A stretch of DNA of 36,340 nt, from NCBI RefSeq assembly GCF_900109085.1, contig NZ_FNYW01000019.1, positions 1-36,340 of the forward strand. Direction: 5' to 3'. Numbering within the stretch: position 1 is the stretch's first letter; the number at the start of each line of letters is the position of its first letter. A model generated the notes under the pieces. The model ran no database searches and was not told the DNA's origin. It was given only the letters and a program-made list of their open reading frames with translations. Shown one piece after another: positions 17,987 to 27,079 of the stretch. The translations under genes and the position numbers were made by a program. The stretch comes from Alkalibacterium gilvum. GTDB taxonomy: Bacteria; Bacillota; Bacilli; Lactobacillales; Carnobacteriaceae_A.

Positions 17987-18037
17987 AAAGAGTGACCTTC
18001 TTATTTATAATGATTATAAATAAGGAGGTCACTCTTT
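17987..18037. terminator. Long inverted repeat between lplA and spx (terminator of lplA)
   Basis: A 23-bp stem with one G-T type mismatch and a 5-base loop begins about 17 bases beyond the lplA stop. On the minus strand it is followed by a moderately T-rich stretch (TATTCTTTT). Termination of lplA is the simplest role. Confidence 0.7.
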
Positions 18038-18053
18038 ATATATTTGTCAATTA

Positions 18054-19073
18054 TTAATAAATCAAATCAACTAATTCACTAAGATCAACACTTCCAAAAT
18101 ATTTATTAATATCAATTTTATTTAGAGCATTTGTTATTGCTTCTTTTGTGTAAGGTATATTTGTTAATTCATCTTCTACATCCTCAATTTCACCCAAACC
18201 AAAGAAATCACCATATATACGAATAACATCAATATTCCCTTTTCTAACATTCATCTTCACTTCCACCGTCCCTACGGATAGTCGATCGCTACGCTCCATA
18301 TCAAACTCAGGTGATTTACCGTAGTTCCAGTCCCAATTATCCGTATACTCCGCAGCAAAGGCATCAATTTTTTCCCAGTCCTTATCTGTTAAAACATACT
18401 CTTTAACATTTTCTTTAGAATCAGTGTCGTAAAGGTATAGGAGCAGCTGATCTCTAAATGTTTTTGCATTCATACACTGATAAGAATGTTCTAGAAATGG
18501 TTTTATATTAGTTACCCTACTGCGAATTGATTTAATACCCTTGGATTCAAGTTTATGTTTTTTTGGTTTCAAGGCTTTAACTACAGCATCTATCTCTGAA
18601 TCAAACATGAGTGTGCCATGGGCCGTCATACGTCCATTTTTTGAGTACATTGCATTCCCAGAAAATTTCTTATCATTGATGACTAAATCATTTCGCCCTT
18701 TTAGTTCAGCCCCATTCACTCCCATTTGATGTAAAGCATCAATAACAGGAGACGTAAACCTTTTGAAGTCTCGGAATGAATTCCCATCATCTTCAGTAAT
18801 AAAACAAAAACATAAGACACCCATATCATGATAGACCGCTCCTCCACCTGAAAACCGGCGGACGACATCTATATTATTTTCTTCGACATAAGTTGTATTC
18901 ACTTCTTCATACGTATTCTGATTTCTTCCAATAATAATTGAATTGTTATTGATATAAAATAAAAGTATAGATTCATCTAGTTTTACTTCATTTAACAAAT
19001 AATATTCTATAGCTAAATTAAGTTTCGGATCATGTATCTCTTTACCATTTCGTTCATTTTTTACGTAGTACAT
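18054..19073 (-). CDS. lplA: Lipoate-protein ligase A
   Basis: This enzyme activates free lipoate with ATP and attaches it to E2 or GcvH lysines. The 339 residues contain the ligase domain with RRFSGGGAVYHDMGVLCFCF (lipoyl-AMP binding) and GNAMYSKNGRMTAHGTLMFD, followed by the C-terminal accessory domain of LplA/LplJ proteins. The RBS AAGGAG is directly behind the stop of a broken MBL gene, so lplA was once the downstream gene of an MBL-lplA pair (compare yhfI-yhfJ in B. subtilis). No lipoate synthesis gene is nearby. Confidence 0.94.
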   Translation of the reverse strand: MYYVKNERNGKEIHDPKLNLAIEYYLLNEVKLDESILLFYINNNSIIIGRNQNTYEEVNTTYVEENNIDVVRRFSGGGAVYHDMGVLCFCFITEDDGNSFRDFKRFTSPVIDALHQMGVNGAELKGRNDLVINDKKFSGNAMYSKNGRMTAHGTLMFDSEIDAVVKALKPKKHKLESKGIKSIRSRVTNIKPFLEHSYQCMNAKTFRDQLLLYLYDTDSKENVKEYVLTDKDWEKIDAFAAEYTDNWDWNYGKSPEFDMERSDRLSVGTVEVKMNVRKGNIDVIRIYGDFFGLGEIEDVEDELTNIPYTKEAITNALNKIDINKYFGSVDLSELVDLIY

Positions 19074-19088
19074 TTTTTTGCTCCTTAC

Positions 19089-19393
19089 TTATATAGTTAT
19101 TTTCAAATCTTTTTTTGCTAAGTTAACTTCTGTATTAGATGACTCACTTTTTGCTTCATCGATTAATCTAGTTTAATCACTATTTTGTGGTAAATGAGTC
19201 AATATTAATCGCTTTACATTTGCGTCAGCAGCAATTTTGCCACATTTTTTGCAGTTAAATACACTTGGAGTTTTTCAATCTTGCAAAAAGTTACTATCTG
19301 CTTAAAAATCAGTGTTTTTTAAAATTTAATTCAAACAAATTTGGATATCTACCATAATAACCAAGTATTATTGACTTTAATATAAATACTCAT
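19089..19393 (-). pseudogene. Remnant of a YhfI-like MBL-fold hydrolase gene, middle deleted
   Basis: Translating the minus strand in pieces recovers both ends of an MBL-fold protein. Near 19340-19393 a start MSIYIKV, then after a one-base shift LGYYGRYP, resembles the N-terminus of YhfI (GYYGGYP type). At 19089-19253 CGKIAADANVKRLILTHLPQ is followed by an in-frame TAA (19173-19175), then LIDEAKSESSNTEV to a stop, matching the C-terminus of the family. A further frame change in an A-run precedes it. The central zinc-binding HxHxDH region is gone (only about 300 of some 740 bases remain). It lies exactly between hemY and the lplA RBS. No other gene is visible in 19074-19421. Confidence 0.75.
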
Positions 19394-19421
19394 TTTTTTT
19401 GGATTTTTATGTGTTTTAAAA

Positions 19422-20819
19422 TCATAATGTTGTCTCAATATACTCTATAGCTTGACTACTCACTTTGTTTGCTTGTGCAATGCAATTATTAATACCAAAT
19501 CCATTAATTCCATTTCCTGCAAGATATAAACCTGGATACTTTTCATCTAAGAATTCAAATAAATCTTTTCTGTTTTCTTCATGCATCAAGGAGAATTGAG
19601 GAATTGCATTTGGCCAGCGCTTGATTATTTTATAACTAGGCGAGGCATTTACTCCTAGCATATCTGAAATATCATTAAGTATCTCTTTTTCTATTTGTTT
19701 ATTACTTAAGGACATCATAACGCCATCACCACTACGACCAAAATAAATTCCAAGTAGTTCTTCATCCTTATCCTTGAAATGATTCCACTTTTTGTTTAAC
19801 CAAACAACACTTTGTATATATGAATTATTTCTTCTAACAGAAAGTACGCCATTTCCTTTGGGTGGATTCTTTATAGAACCTTTTGGAAAACTAAATAGTA
19901 AAAATCCTACAGATCCCATTTTAATGTCATTGAAATATTTATTGATTTCAATTCCTTTAAATAAATCTTTATACACATCAGTATCAGTCACAACAACAAC
20001 TGAATCAACTCTAAGCTGTTCTTTTTTATTCACATCAAGCAAATAAGTATTATTGATACTCTGCTTTATTTCAGTGACTTGCTTAGCAAAACGAATCGAT
20101 GGTTCAATTCTTTTTGCTAACTCATTTGTTAAGACTTCAAGTCCTTCTTTAAAGGTTGCATACATCCCATCTCCATCCCATATTTCAGGATGATTTTCCA
20201 ACACTTTCGACCACGTCCCATGAACACTTTCCAAATTAACAAGGGGTTCGTTGAATCCATAAATACCTATCTCATCAATATCACTTGTATAAATTTTTGA
20301 AAAATAAGGTTCTGCTCCATATTCAGCCATTTCTTCACCAATACGCTGGGACATATATTCTTTTGTTGTCAATTCTTTCTTTGACTCTGTTCCAGAAAAA
20401 TATGTGTTTTTCAAAAAGGCAAGTTTGCCCTGAAAAGAAAGCAAATCGTATCTCCAGATATCGGTACGTTTTACAGGAATACCCTTGTAGGTAGGACAAT
20501 TAAAGTTGTACAGTTTATTAAAGGCGTATACATCTTGCTTCCCATTCTGACTATATTCAACTTTATCCATAAGATTCAATTCTTCAATTAACTCCATTGC
20601 TTCAGGCAAACGCGTGTCAATCGATTCCGCACCTAAATCAATAAAGCCTTCGCCAAATTTCATAGTATAAATTTTTCCTCCAGAACGAATAGACGACTCT
20701 AACACTACTATTTCTATAGGTAGCTTCTTTTTATCAATCTCTTTTTGCAAGCGATATGCAATAGTAAGACCTGTTATTCCACTTCCAATAATGGCAATTC
20801 GTCTTTTATTTTTCTCCAC
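19422..20819 (-). CDS. hemY: Coproporphyrinogen/protoporphyrinogen oxidase, HemY family
   Basis: This FAD enzyme oxidises a porphyrinogen late in heme synthesis. The 465 residues start with the dinucleotide-binding motif RIAIIGSGITGLTIAYRL and continue with LESSIRSGGKIYT and DLGAES. The C-terminal FAD segment YLAGNGINGFGINNCIAQA is intact. The start codon is GTG with GAGGG eight bases upstream. No other heme gene is in the window, and many Lactobacillales lack the full pathway, so its role here is unclear: it may act on imported precursors or oxidise another substrate. It is followed by the broken MBL gene and lplA. Confidence 0.87.
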   Translation of the reverse strand: MEKNKRRIAIIGSGITGLTIAYRLQKEIDKKKLPIEIVVLESSIRSGGKIYTMKFGEGFIDLGAESIDTRLPEAMELIEELNLMDKVEYSQNGKQDVYAFNKLYNFNCPTYKGIPVKRTDIWRYDLLSFQGKLAFLKNTYFSGTESKKELTTKEYMSQRIGEEMAEYGAEPYFSKIYTSDIDEIGIYGFNEPLVNLESVHGTWSKVLENHPEIWDGDGMYATFKEGLEVLTNELAKRIEPSIRFAKQVTEIKQSINNTYLLDVNKKEQLRVDSVVVVTDTDVYKDLFKGIEINKYFNDIKMGSVGFLLFSFPKGSIKNPPKGNGVLSVRRNNSYIQSVVWLNKKWNHFKDKDEELLGIYFGRSGDGVMMSLSNKQIEKEILNDISDMLGVNASPSYKIIKRWPNAIPQFSLMHEENRKDLFEFLDEKYPGLYLAGNGINGFGINNCIAQANKVSSQAIEYIETTL

Positions 20820-21012
20820 TTGTCATACCCTCACAAACTATAATTATATTTAGTATCCTACTCTTTTTTCGCGATGCTGTATTTAAATCAATGCCATTCT
20901 AATCTCGCATGAATTATTTTGACTATCACTATTGAAGCAATCTATTTTATTATACCATGAAGAATGTATGTATATTAAGTAAAATTCCATATATAAGTAA
21001 GTTTGAGATTAT

Positions 21013-21060
21013 AAAAAAAGGCCATATAATAATGAGCTTTAGAACTCCTTGTTATATGGC
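21013..21060 (-). terminator. Terminator of the infC-rpmI-rplT operon
   Basis: On the minus strand a 9-bp stem (GCCATATAA / TTATATGGC) with a long loop is followed by CTTTTTTT. It begins nine bases beyond the rplT stop. Confidence 0.8.
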
Positions 21061-21069
21061 TATTTTTAA

Positions 21070-21429
21070 TTATTTCTTTAATGCGTCTTTAGCTTGATTT
21101 GTTAATGATGTAAATGCTTCTGCATCATTAATTGCCAAGTCAGCTAACATTTTACGGTTCATATCAATTTCCGCTAATTTCAATCCATGCATAAACTTAG
21201 AATAACTCAAACCATTTATACGTGCTGCTGCATTGATACGTGCAATCCATAATTTACGGAAATTACGTTTATTTTGTTTGCGGTCTCTATATGAATACAT
21301 GTATGATTTCATAACTTGTTGTTTTGCAACTTTGAACAAGCGATGTTTAGCACCATAATATCCTTTAGCTAATTTTAATACGCGATTACGGCGTCTACGA
21401 GTGACGACGCCACCTTTTACTCGTGCCAT
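21070..21429 (-). CDS. rplT: 50S ribosomal protein L20
   Basis: L20 is needed for assembly of the large subunit and binds 23S rRNA. The 119 residues have the basic N-terminal arm ([29 protein letters not shown]) and the globular domain ending in [11 protein letters not shown]. In Bacillota L20 also represses its own operon by acting on the infC leader, which is present upstream at 22268-22440. It is the last gene of infC-rpmI-rplT. Confidence 0.98.
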   Translation of the reverse strand: MARVKGGVVTRRRRNRVLKLAKGYYGAKHRLFKVAKQQVMKSYMYSYRDRKQNKRNFRKLWIARINAAARINGLSYSKFMHGLKLAEIDMNRKMLADLAINDAEAFTSLTNQAKDALKK

Positions 21430-21470
21430 TGTTTTTCCTCCTTCAATACAATCCTCTGAAATCTAAATTT

Positions 21471-21671
21471 TTATTTCATGTAAGTTAATTGTTGCTTGAT
21501 ACGCTTGTAATCACTATCGGAAACCATAGCTGATTTACGTAATTTACGTTTTTGTTTCTGGGTTTTGTTTGCAAACATATGACTACGTTTTGCGTGGCTT
21601 CTTTTTAGTTTTCCAGATCCTGTTCTTTTGAAACGTTTTGCTGATCCTCTATGCGTTTTTTGCTTAGGCAT
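21471..21671 (-). CDS. rpmI: 50S ribosomal protein L35
   Basis: This 66-residue, very basic protein starts [20 protein letters not shown], the standard L35 sequence. The frame extends five codons upstream, but GGAGG lies just before the ATG at 21671, which is the normal family start. It sits between infC and rplT. Confidence 0.97.
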   Translation of the reverse strand: MPKQKTHRGSAKRFKRTGSGKLKRSHAKRSHMFANKTQKQKRKLRKSAMVSDSDYKRIKQQLTYMK

Positions 21672-21736
21672 AATTTTTTCCTCCAATACTCTTATCTATG
21701 ATTTTAAGCAGAATCATTTTTTGATTCTTTTACTTA

Positions 21737-22252
21737 TTATTTCTCACTTGTCGGTGCGAGCATCAAGAACATGCTGCGGCCATCCATTTTAGCTTTAGAT
21801 TCAACTTGTGAAACATCAGATGTTTCTTCCGCCATACGTTCCAGTACGTCCCGTCCAATTTCTTTATGAGTGATAGCTCGACCTCGGAAACGAATAGATA
21901 CTTTTACTTTATCGCCTTTTTCCAAGAACTTACGAGCGTTACGCAATTTTGTGTTGAAATCATGGTCATCAATTGTAGGACTCAAACGAATCTCTTTAAC
22001 GTTGATAACTTTCTGATTTTTCCTTGCTTCGCGTTCTTTCTTCTGCTGTTCATAGCGATATTTACCGTAATCCATGATACGAGCCACTGGGGGTTTAGCA
22101 TTAGGAGAAACAAGAACTAAATCCAAGCTGGAATCTTCTGCTAACTTTAATGCTTTACTCCGCTCAATGACTCCTATCTGTTCACCGTCTTTACCTATCA
22201 ATCGTACTTCTTTCGCGCGAATACGATCGTTGACAATCATGTCTTTAGCTAT
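21737..22252 (-). CDS. infC: Translation initiation factor IF-3
   Basis: IF3 binds the 30S subunit and checks start-codon choice. The N domain ([18 protein letters not shown]), the lysine-rich linker ([16 protein letters not shown]) and the C domain (ending [10 protein letters not shown]) are all present. The best RBS, GGAGG at 22261-22265, lies eight bases before an ATA codon at 22250-22252. This suggests initiation at AUA, like the rare AUU start of infC in other bacteria, which lets IF3 control its own synthesis. In-frame TTG (22267) and GTG (22261) overlap the RBS and are unlikely. An ATG at 22240 is the other option. The length from ATA is 171 residues, normal for IF3. Confidence 0.95.
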   Translation of the reverse strand: MAKDMIVNDRIRAKEVRLIGKDGEQIGVIERSKALKLAEDSSLDLVLVSPNAKPPVARIMDYGKYRYEQQKKEREARKNQKVINVKEIRLSPTIDDHDFNTKLRNARKFLEKGDKVKVSIRFRGRAITHKEIGRDVLERMAEETSDVSQVESKAKMDGRSMFLMLAPTSEK

Positions 22253-22267
22253 GGTGGTCACCTCCAA

Positions 22268-22440
22268 AGTATTTGCGAGAAAAACACAGAAAAAGGCGAT
22301 ATTTCTATATTAAATAGAAATCCCGCCTAATCTCCGCATAAAAACACAAGTTAATGCATTAGTTATATACACGTTCATATCTGCCCAGAGATTTATACCA
22401 CTTAGGCGAGAAGCGGGAGCTCCTTCTTTGTTTTCTCAAC
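22268..22440 (-). ncRNA. L20 leader (infC operon attenuator)
   Basis: The 5' leader of infC-rpmI-rplT has the arrangement of the Bacillota L20 leader. An intrinsic terminator lies at 22295-22327, with a T-rich stretch (TTTTTCTGTGTTTTT) at 22280-22294. An alternative pairing is available: the 7 bases at 22402-22408 are complementary to those at 22324-22330, which form part of the terminator's 5' arm. L20 binding is expected to favour the terminator. Family assignment is from position and structure, not from a covariance search. Confidence 0.8.
22295..22327 (-). terminator. Attenuator hairpin in the infC leader
   Basis: The stem is 4 bp plus 8 bp with a 2-base internal mismatch and a 5-base loop, followed on the minus strand by TTTTT. 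It ends about 30 bases before the infC RBS. Confidence 0.8.
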
Positions 22441-22446
22441 TTTTAT

Positions 22447-22475
22447 ATAATAACACTCATTTTCTGTTATGTCAA
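22447..22475 (-). promoter_or_regulatory. Promoter of infC-rpmI-rplT
   Basis: On the minus strand a perfect TTGACA (22470-22475) and TATTAT (22447-22452) are 17 bases apart. Transcription would begin near 22440, giving a leader of about 190 nt. It lies directly after the thrS stop. Confidence 0.85.
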
Positions 22476-22482
22476 ACTTTTT

Positions 22483-24414
22483 TTATTTACTGGCTTCTTC
22501 TTTTAATGTTTTTACAAATACATCTAAATCAATCGTTTCTGTTTTCTTCTCACCATATTTTCGAACAGCAACAGTATTTTCTTCCATTTCATTATCACCA
22601 ATTACAAGTTGGTAAGGTACTTTAAGCGTCTGCGCTTCCCTAATTTTATACCCCATTTTTTCATTCCGCATATCAACTTCTACTCTTAAACCTTGTGAAG
22701 AAAGTTTTCCTTGGAGTTCATTTGCATAATCACCATGTATATCCAGGTTAACTGGGATGATTTTAGCTTGTACAGGAGCTAACCATGTAGGGAAAGCACC
22801 TTTATAACGCTCTATCAAGTATGCAACAAAGCGTTCCATAGTAGAAACAATACCTCTGTGAATAACCACCGGACGATGATTATCTAAACCATCCTCGCCT
22901 ACATAGGTTAAATCAAAGCGTTCTGGAAGCAAGAAGTCTAGTTGTACTGTAGACAATGTTTCCTCTGTCCCCAAAGCTGTTTTCACTTGCACGTCTAGTT
23001 TTGGTCCATAAAATGCGGCTTCACCTATTGCTTCAAAATATTCCAGTCCCATTTCATCAAGGGTTTCTTTCAACATACTCTCCGCTTTCATCCACATAGC
23101 ATCATCATCAAAGTACTTTTCAGTATTTTTTGGATCACGATAACTTAAGCGGAAGCGATAGTCTGAAATATCAAAATCTTCATAAACAGCTAACATCAAG
23201 TTTACAACACGTCTAAATTCTTCCTTGATCTGATCTGGACGAACAAAAGCATGCGCATCATTTAATGTCATCTCGCGTACTCTTTGCAAGCCAGATAATG
23301 CGCCGCTTTTCTCATAACGGTGCATTTGACCGAGTTCAGCTATACGAATAGGCAATTCACGATAGCTCCGAACGTCATTCTTGTATACCATCATGTGATG
23401 TGGGCAGTTCATTGGACGTAGGACCAGCATTTCTCCGTCCCCCATATCCATTGGTGGAAACATATCTTCATGATAATGATCCCAGTGCCCTGATTTTTTA
23501 TAGAAATCGACATTGGCCATAATAGGTGTGTAAACATGTTCATATCCCAAATTTATCTCTTTATCTGTAATATAACGTTCAATAATGCGACGTATTGTTG
23601 CTCCCTTAGGAAGCCAGAACGGCAAGCCTGAGCCTACTTCCGGATTAAGCATGAACAAGTCTAATTCTTTGCCCAATTTACGGTGGTCACGTTGTTTTGC
23701 CTCTTCACGCATTTTTAAATAGTCTTTCAAAGCTTTTTTATCAAAAAAGGCCGTTCCATAAATACGTTGCATCATTTTATTATTTGAATTACCTCGCCAG
23801 TAGGCTCCCGCAAGTGAAAGCAATTTAAATACTTGTATGCGACCAGTTGACGGCACGTGAACACCACGACATAAGTCGGCAAATTCACCTTGTTCATATA
23901 TTGTAATCACTTCATCTTTGGGTAAATCATTGATCAGTTCTACTTTATATGGGTCGTTTTCAAATAATTTCAATGCATCATCTTTACTGATTTCTTTTCT
24001 TTCTATCGGAAGATTTTCTTTTACGATAGACATCATTTCAGTCTCGATTTTTCCTAGGTCCTCATCTGTAATGGGGTCACTTGTATCAGTATCATAATAA
24101 AAGCCATTTTCTATAGCTGGACCAACTCCAAATTTAACATCCGGATATAATCGTTTTACCGCTTGTGCCATAAGATGGGCAGTTGAATGTCTTAAAACGG
24201 ATAAGGCATCTTCGTGATCTGGTGTAACAATTTCTAAAAAGCCATCTTTTTCCAATGAACGGCTATAATCAATTAATTCGCCATTCCATTTTGCTGCTAG
24301 ACCTTTTTTCCCTAAAGACTTGGCTATGCCATGAGCAATTTCTTTCGGAGTGACTCCTTGTTCAACTTCTTTGATTGTACCATCTGGTAATGTTACGTTA
24401 ATATGTTTGACCAT
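22483..24414 (-). CDS. thrS: Threonyl-tRNA synthetase
   Basis: The 643-residue protein has all expected domains. These are TGS ([17 protein letters not shown], 1-60), the editing domain with [14 protein letters not shown], the class II catalytic core with [13 protein letters not shown] (zinc Cys) and [16 protein letters not shown] (motif 2), [11 protein letters not shown] (motif 3), and the anticodon-binding domain at the end. It has no dedicated terminator before the infC promoter. Its expression is set by a T-box leader. Confidence 0.98.
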   Translation of the reverse strand: MVKHINVTLPDGTIKEVEQGVTPKEIAHGIAKSLGKKGLAAKWNGELIDYSRSLEKDGFLEIVTPDHEDALSVLRHSTAHLMAQAVKRLYPDVKFGVGPAIENGFYYDTDTSDPITDEDLGKIETEMMSIVKENLPIERKEISKDDALKLFENDPYKVELINDLPKDEVITIYEQGEFADLCRGVHVPSTGRIQVFKLLSLAGAYWRGNSNNKMMQRIYGTAFFDKKALKDYLKMREEAKQRDHRKLGKELDLFMLNPEVGSGLPFWLPKGATIRRIIERYITDKEINLGYEHVYTPIMANVDFYKKSGHWDHYHEDMFPPMDMGDGEMLVLRPMNCPHHMMVYKNDVRSYRELPIRIAELGQMHRYEKSGALSGLQRVREMTLNDAHAFVRPDQIKEEFRRVVNLMLAVYEDFDISDYRFRLSYRDPKNTEKYFDDDAMWMKAESMLKETLDEMGLEYFEAIGEAAFYGPKLDVQVKTALGTEETLSTVQLDFLLPERFDLTYVGEDGLDNHRPVVIHRGIVSTMERFVAYLIERYKGAFPTWLAPVQAKIIPVNLDIHGDYANELQGKLSSQGLRVEVDMRNEKMGYKIREAQTLKVPYQLVIGDNEMEENTVAVRKYGEKKTETIDLDVFVKTLKEEASK

Positions 24415-24693
24415 TTTTATTCCTCCTTATATAAATAAAGACGTCCCATTGAATGAAAAAATTCCATTCAATGGGACGTCTTTATCGTACGTGGTTCCAC
24501 CCAATTTTTATAGTAGAGAATACATCTCTTACTATCTTCATTACTCGATAACGCTGAGCGTGCGACTATTTTTACTGACGTTTCAAAATAGTACTCGAAA
24601 GTGGTCTATGACAGTTTGTCTTAAGAATGTCCCAGCGCTCATTCTCTCTCTTTAAAGCATAACAGTCACAGGTGTCTTTCTCATTGTTTTAGT
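24415..24693 (-). ncRNA. T-box riboswitch leader of thrS
   Basis: The minus strand carries the T-box core GGGTGGAACCACG (24490-24502). A stem III hairpin precedes it (arms 24510-24519 and 24525-24535), and a stem I region upstream starts near GAGCGCTGG and closes with CGCTC. A strong terminator follows. Uncharged tRNA-Thr is expected to pair with the T-box bulge and allow read-through into thrS. I could not place the specifier codon with confidence. This leader fills most of the 324-base gap between thrS and dnaI. Confidence 0.9.
24437..24483 (-). terminator. T-box terminator of thrS
   Basis: A perfect 19-bp stem with a 9-base loop is followed on the minus strand by TTTATTTAT. It ends about 10 bases before the thrS RBS (AAGGAGGA). 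Confidence 0.93.
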
Positions 24694-24699
24694 GTATTG

Positions 24700-24728
24700 A
24701 TCGTATCATAAGTTGCTTATTTACACAA
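24700..24728 (-). promoter_or_regulatory. thrS promoter
   Basis: On the minus strand TTGTGT (24723-24728) and TACGAT (24700-24705) are 17 bases apart, just upstream of the T-box leader. No terminator separates it from dnaI, so read-through from the dnaI operon is possible. Confidence 0.6.
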
Positions 24729-24738
24729 TACTTACGTT

Positions 24739-25668
24739 CTATTTATGCCTTCTATTCTCTCCGGACATTTCGACTTCTTCTGTCAAAAATTTTATTCTTT
24801 CCATGATACGCTTTGCTTTCAACGGTTCATTTTCTCCGCGTTGCGAATAAGTCAAATGCTCATTTTCCAGCTGTTCCATATCAAAATTGGAAGTGAAAAA
24901 TGTGGGTAGTTCTTGCTGCATACGATATTGTAGTATAACACCAAGGATATCATCTCTAATCCATGACGACATTGAATCTGCTCCAATGTCATCAAGCATA
25001 AGAAGAGATGCTTGTTTAAAACTATCCAATTTATCTTCTGTTGTATTCTTTCCAATAGAATTTTTCATTTCAACAGCAAAAGTTGGAAAGTGAACAATCG
25101 TAGACGGATATCCCTGCTCAGATAATTCATGAGCAATTGCTCCAAGTAAATATGTTTTCCCTACTCCAAAAGCGCCATAAAGATACAAGCCTTTATGAAA
25201 AGCTTTGGGTGAATCAAGATAATTTTCAACAAACATGATAGCCTTCTCTAATGCGGCCTGTCTTTTTCGTGTCACTTCAAAAGATTCAAATGATGCATTT
25301 TTCAAATCTTTTGGCATAAATACTGACTGTATACGATTTTTTATTTTTTCTTCTGCTTTCTTATTTATCAGCTCAGAAGTTGGTTCATATGTTACATCGA
25401 TACGATGATTATTCAAGATCAATTTAGGAGTATACCCTGGAGCAAGCTCACCACTCATATTTTCAGCTTTTTGTTTTTCAGATACAAATTCATATAGTTT
25501 TGATGCGCTTCTTTCAATAGCATTCTTATCTAATGTTTCTTTATTAATTGATAGGAATTTTTTAACCTCTGGATCACTAAAAACCTGATTTTTCATGATA
25601 TCTCTATACGTTTGATTCAATTTATTTGCATCCATCATTTTTTCTAGTTGGCTCTTTAGACTCTCCAT
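24739..25668 (-). CDS. dnaI: Primosomal protein DnaI (helicase loader)
   Basis: DnaI loads the replicative helicase DnaC onto DNA at origins and restart sites. The 309-residue protein has an N-terminal helicase-binding region and an AAA+ domain with GAFGVGKT (165-172) and LLMLDDIGAD (Walker B). There is no cysteine anywhere in the protein, so the zinc site known from B. subtilis DnaI is absent here, and GYTPKLILNNHRIDV follows directly. The start overlaps the dnaB stop as TAATG. Confidence 0.94.
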   Translation of the reverse strand: MESLKSQLEKMMDANKLNQTYRDIMKNQVFSDPEVKKFLSINKETLDKNAIERSASKLYEFVSEKQKAENMSGELAPGYTPKLILNNHRIDVTYEPTSELINKKAEEKIKNRIQSVFMPKDLKNASFESFEVTRKRQAALEKAIMFVENYLDSPKAFHKGLYLYGAFGVGKTYLLGAIAHELSEQGYPSTIVHFPTFAVEMKNSIGKNTTEDKLDSFKQASLLMLDDIGADSMSSWIRDDILGVILQYRMQQELPTFFTSNFDMEQLENEHLTYSQRGENEPLKAKRIMERIKFLTEEVEMSGENRRHK

Positions 25669-27059
25669 TATTCATCACCACTTTTCTGTTTTCGAATATT
25701 TTTCAATTTTTCTCTAAATGCATTTTCTTCTTCTTGACTCAAACGTTCATCTTTTTCGTCTGATTCTTTTGCCCATAGTGGCAATGTCTCTTTTCTGCTG
25801 TTTGCCTGTGATCTATACGTTGACTTTCTTCTTGGGCGTTGCTTCCTTTGATTGTTTTTTTCATTAGCGGTATCATAAAAACCTTTTACCTTTAGCATGG
25901 CATCTTCAGGAGACACAACATCACTCTGAGCCCAATCATTAGCAATTTTATTAGCTAAGTTTTTTTCTAACGTTGGAGCATTCTTTACAATTAATATATA
26001 GTTTAAAAGTATATTAATCACACTTGTTGATAGTGGAGAGCGCTCAACTAATTCTTTTAATAACCATGTCTCATTTGAGGTGATATATCCTCCTTTTTGC
26101 TGCTTTATAGATCTAAGATAGGCGTATGGCTGCATCTTTTCAGCATGCAAAAGAATCTCACTTTCTTCTTTTTTAAAGCCTTTTGCCTTTAGCTGCTCTG
26201 CTCTCTTACTATTTTTCTGATTGTTTTTTATTTCATTTTTTTGTTGTTTCGTTTCTCCTAAATAATGACTATGAACAATGCGGGTCAGCTGTTTTTCACT
26301 TATTTCTCCAGAAGAAATATCCGCTGATTCAAGAACAAATTTCTGCATAGCCAGTTCGTTGATAGAATAAATCAAGTGAAACGTTTCTATTAACTTTTTT
26401 ATATTGGATGTCAATGATTTTGAGCTAATAAAATGCTTGTTTAGTCCTGATAAAAAGAAATCCCAATCAAAGTCACTTTCTTTTAATATAGTGTCATCTA
26501 ATGAGGGATTTCTTGGCTGTTCAAGTGTATCAATTGAATGAAATGCTTCAAGATGATTTTCCATATTAAAATCAATAACTTCATGAAAGGATTTAGTGAT
26601 TTCTTTATATTCATCAGCAGAATCATACTTTTTTAAATATTTTTCTTTCAACTCAGAAACAAGTCTCTCACCTAGTTTTTCAGTAAGCATCATTCTCAAC
26701 ATCATATCATTAAAGAATTGTTTTGGTGACAATGGTATTTCGATAGTCATTAAATAACGATCATCATTATTTTTATGCTTATATACTTTCAAAAGACCAT
26801 AAGCCTCTAGCTTAACCCTCGCCTCATAGTATTCTCTCAATCCCATATCAACATGTGTAAGAATATCAGATAAAGGTAATTCTTTACTTGTAGATGCACT
26901 AAGATACTCCTTGATTGATAAATATAGGCTGACTGACTTTACGCCCATTAATGGTTGGTATAAAGAAAGAAGTACCGATACGTCAAGGTCAGAAATAATA
27001 TCTAGTTTAGTAAGCATGAGCGTATCTCTCGGACTTAAATTTTTCCATGGGTAACTCAT
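25668..27059 (-). CDS. dnaB: Replication initiation and membrane attachment protein DnaB
   Basis: This is the Bacillota DnaB, a DnaD-like co-loader, not the helicase. The 463 residues begin with YPWKNLSPRDTLMLTKLDIISDLDVSVL and a winged-helix-like region. A DnaB/DnaD repeat follows near 310-395 (LLHAEKMQPYAYLRSI ... LLKELVERSPLS ... VINILLNYIL), then a basic, low-complexity tail. It works with DnaD and DnaI in primosome assembly and is coupled to dnaI by stop-start overlap. Confidence 0.93.
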   Translation of the reverse strand: MSYPWKNLSPRDTLMLTKLDIISDLDVSVLLSLYQPLMGVKSVSLYLSIKEYLSASTSKELPLSDILTHVDMGLREYYEARVKLEAYGLLKVYKHKNNDDRYLMTIEIPLSPKQFFNDMMLRMMLTEKLGERLVSELKEKYLKKYDSADEYKEITKSFHEVIDFNMENHLEAFHSIDTLEQPRNPSLDDTILKESDFDWDFFLSGLNKHFISSKSLTSNIKKLIETFHLIYSINELAMQKFVLESADISSGEISEKQLTRIVHSHYLGETKQQKNEIKNNQKNSKRAEQLKAKGFKKEESEILLHAEKMQPYAYLRSIKQQKGGYITSNETWLLKELVERSPLSTSVINILLNYILIVKNAPTLEKNLANKIANDWAQSDVVSPEDAMLKVKGFYDTANEKNNQRKQRPRRKSTYRSQANSRKETLPLWAKESDEKDERLSQEEENAFREKLKNIRKQKSGDE

Positions 27060-27079
27060 TATCTATTTTATCCTTTCAC

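Noticed and set aside
24350-24655. 101-codon open frame on the plus strand
   Set aside because: It runs antisense through the thrS start and T-box leader, whose RNA motifs explain the sequence.
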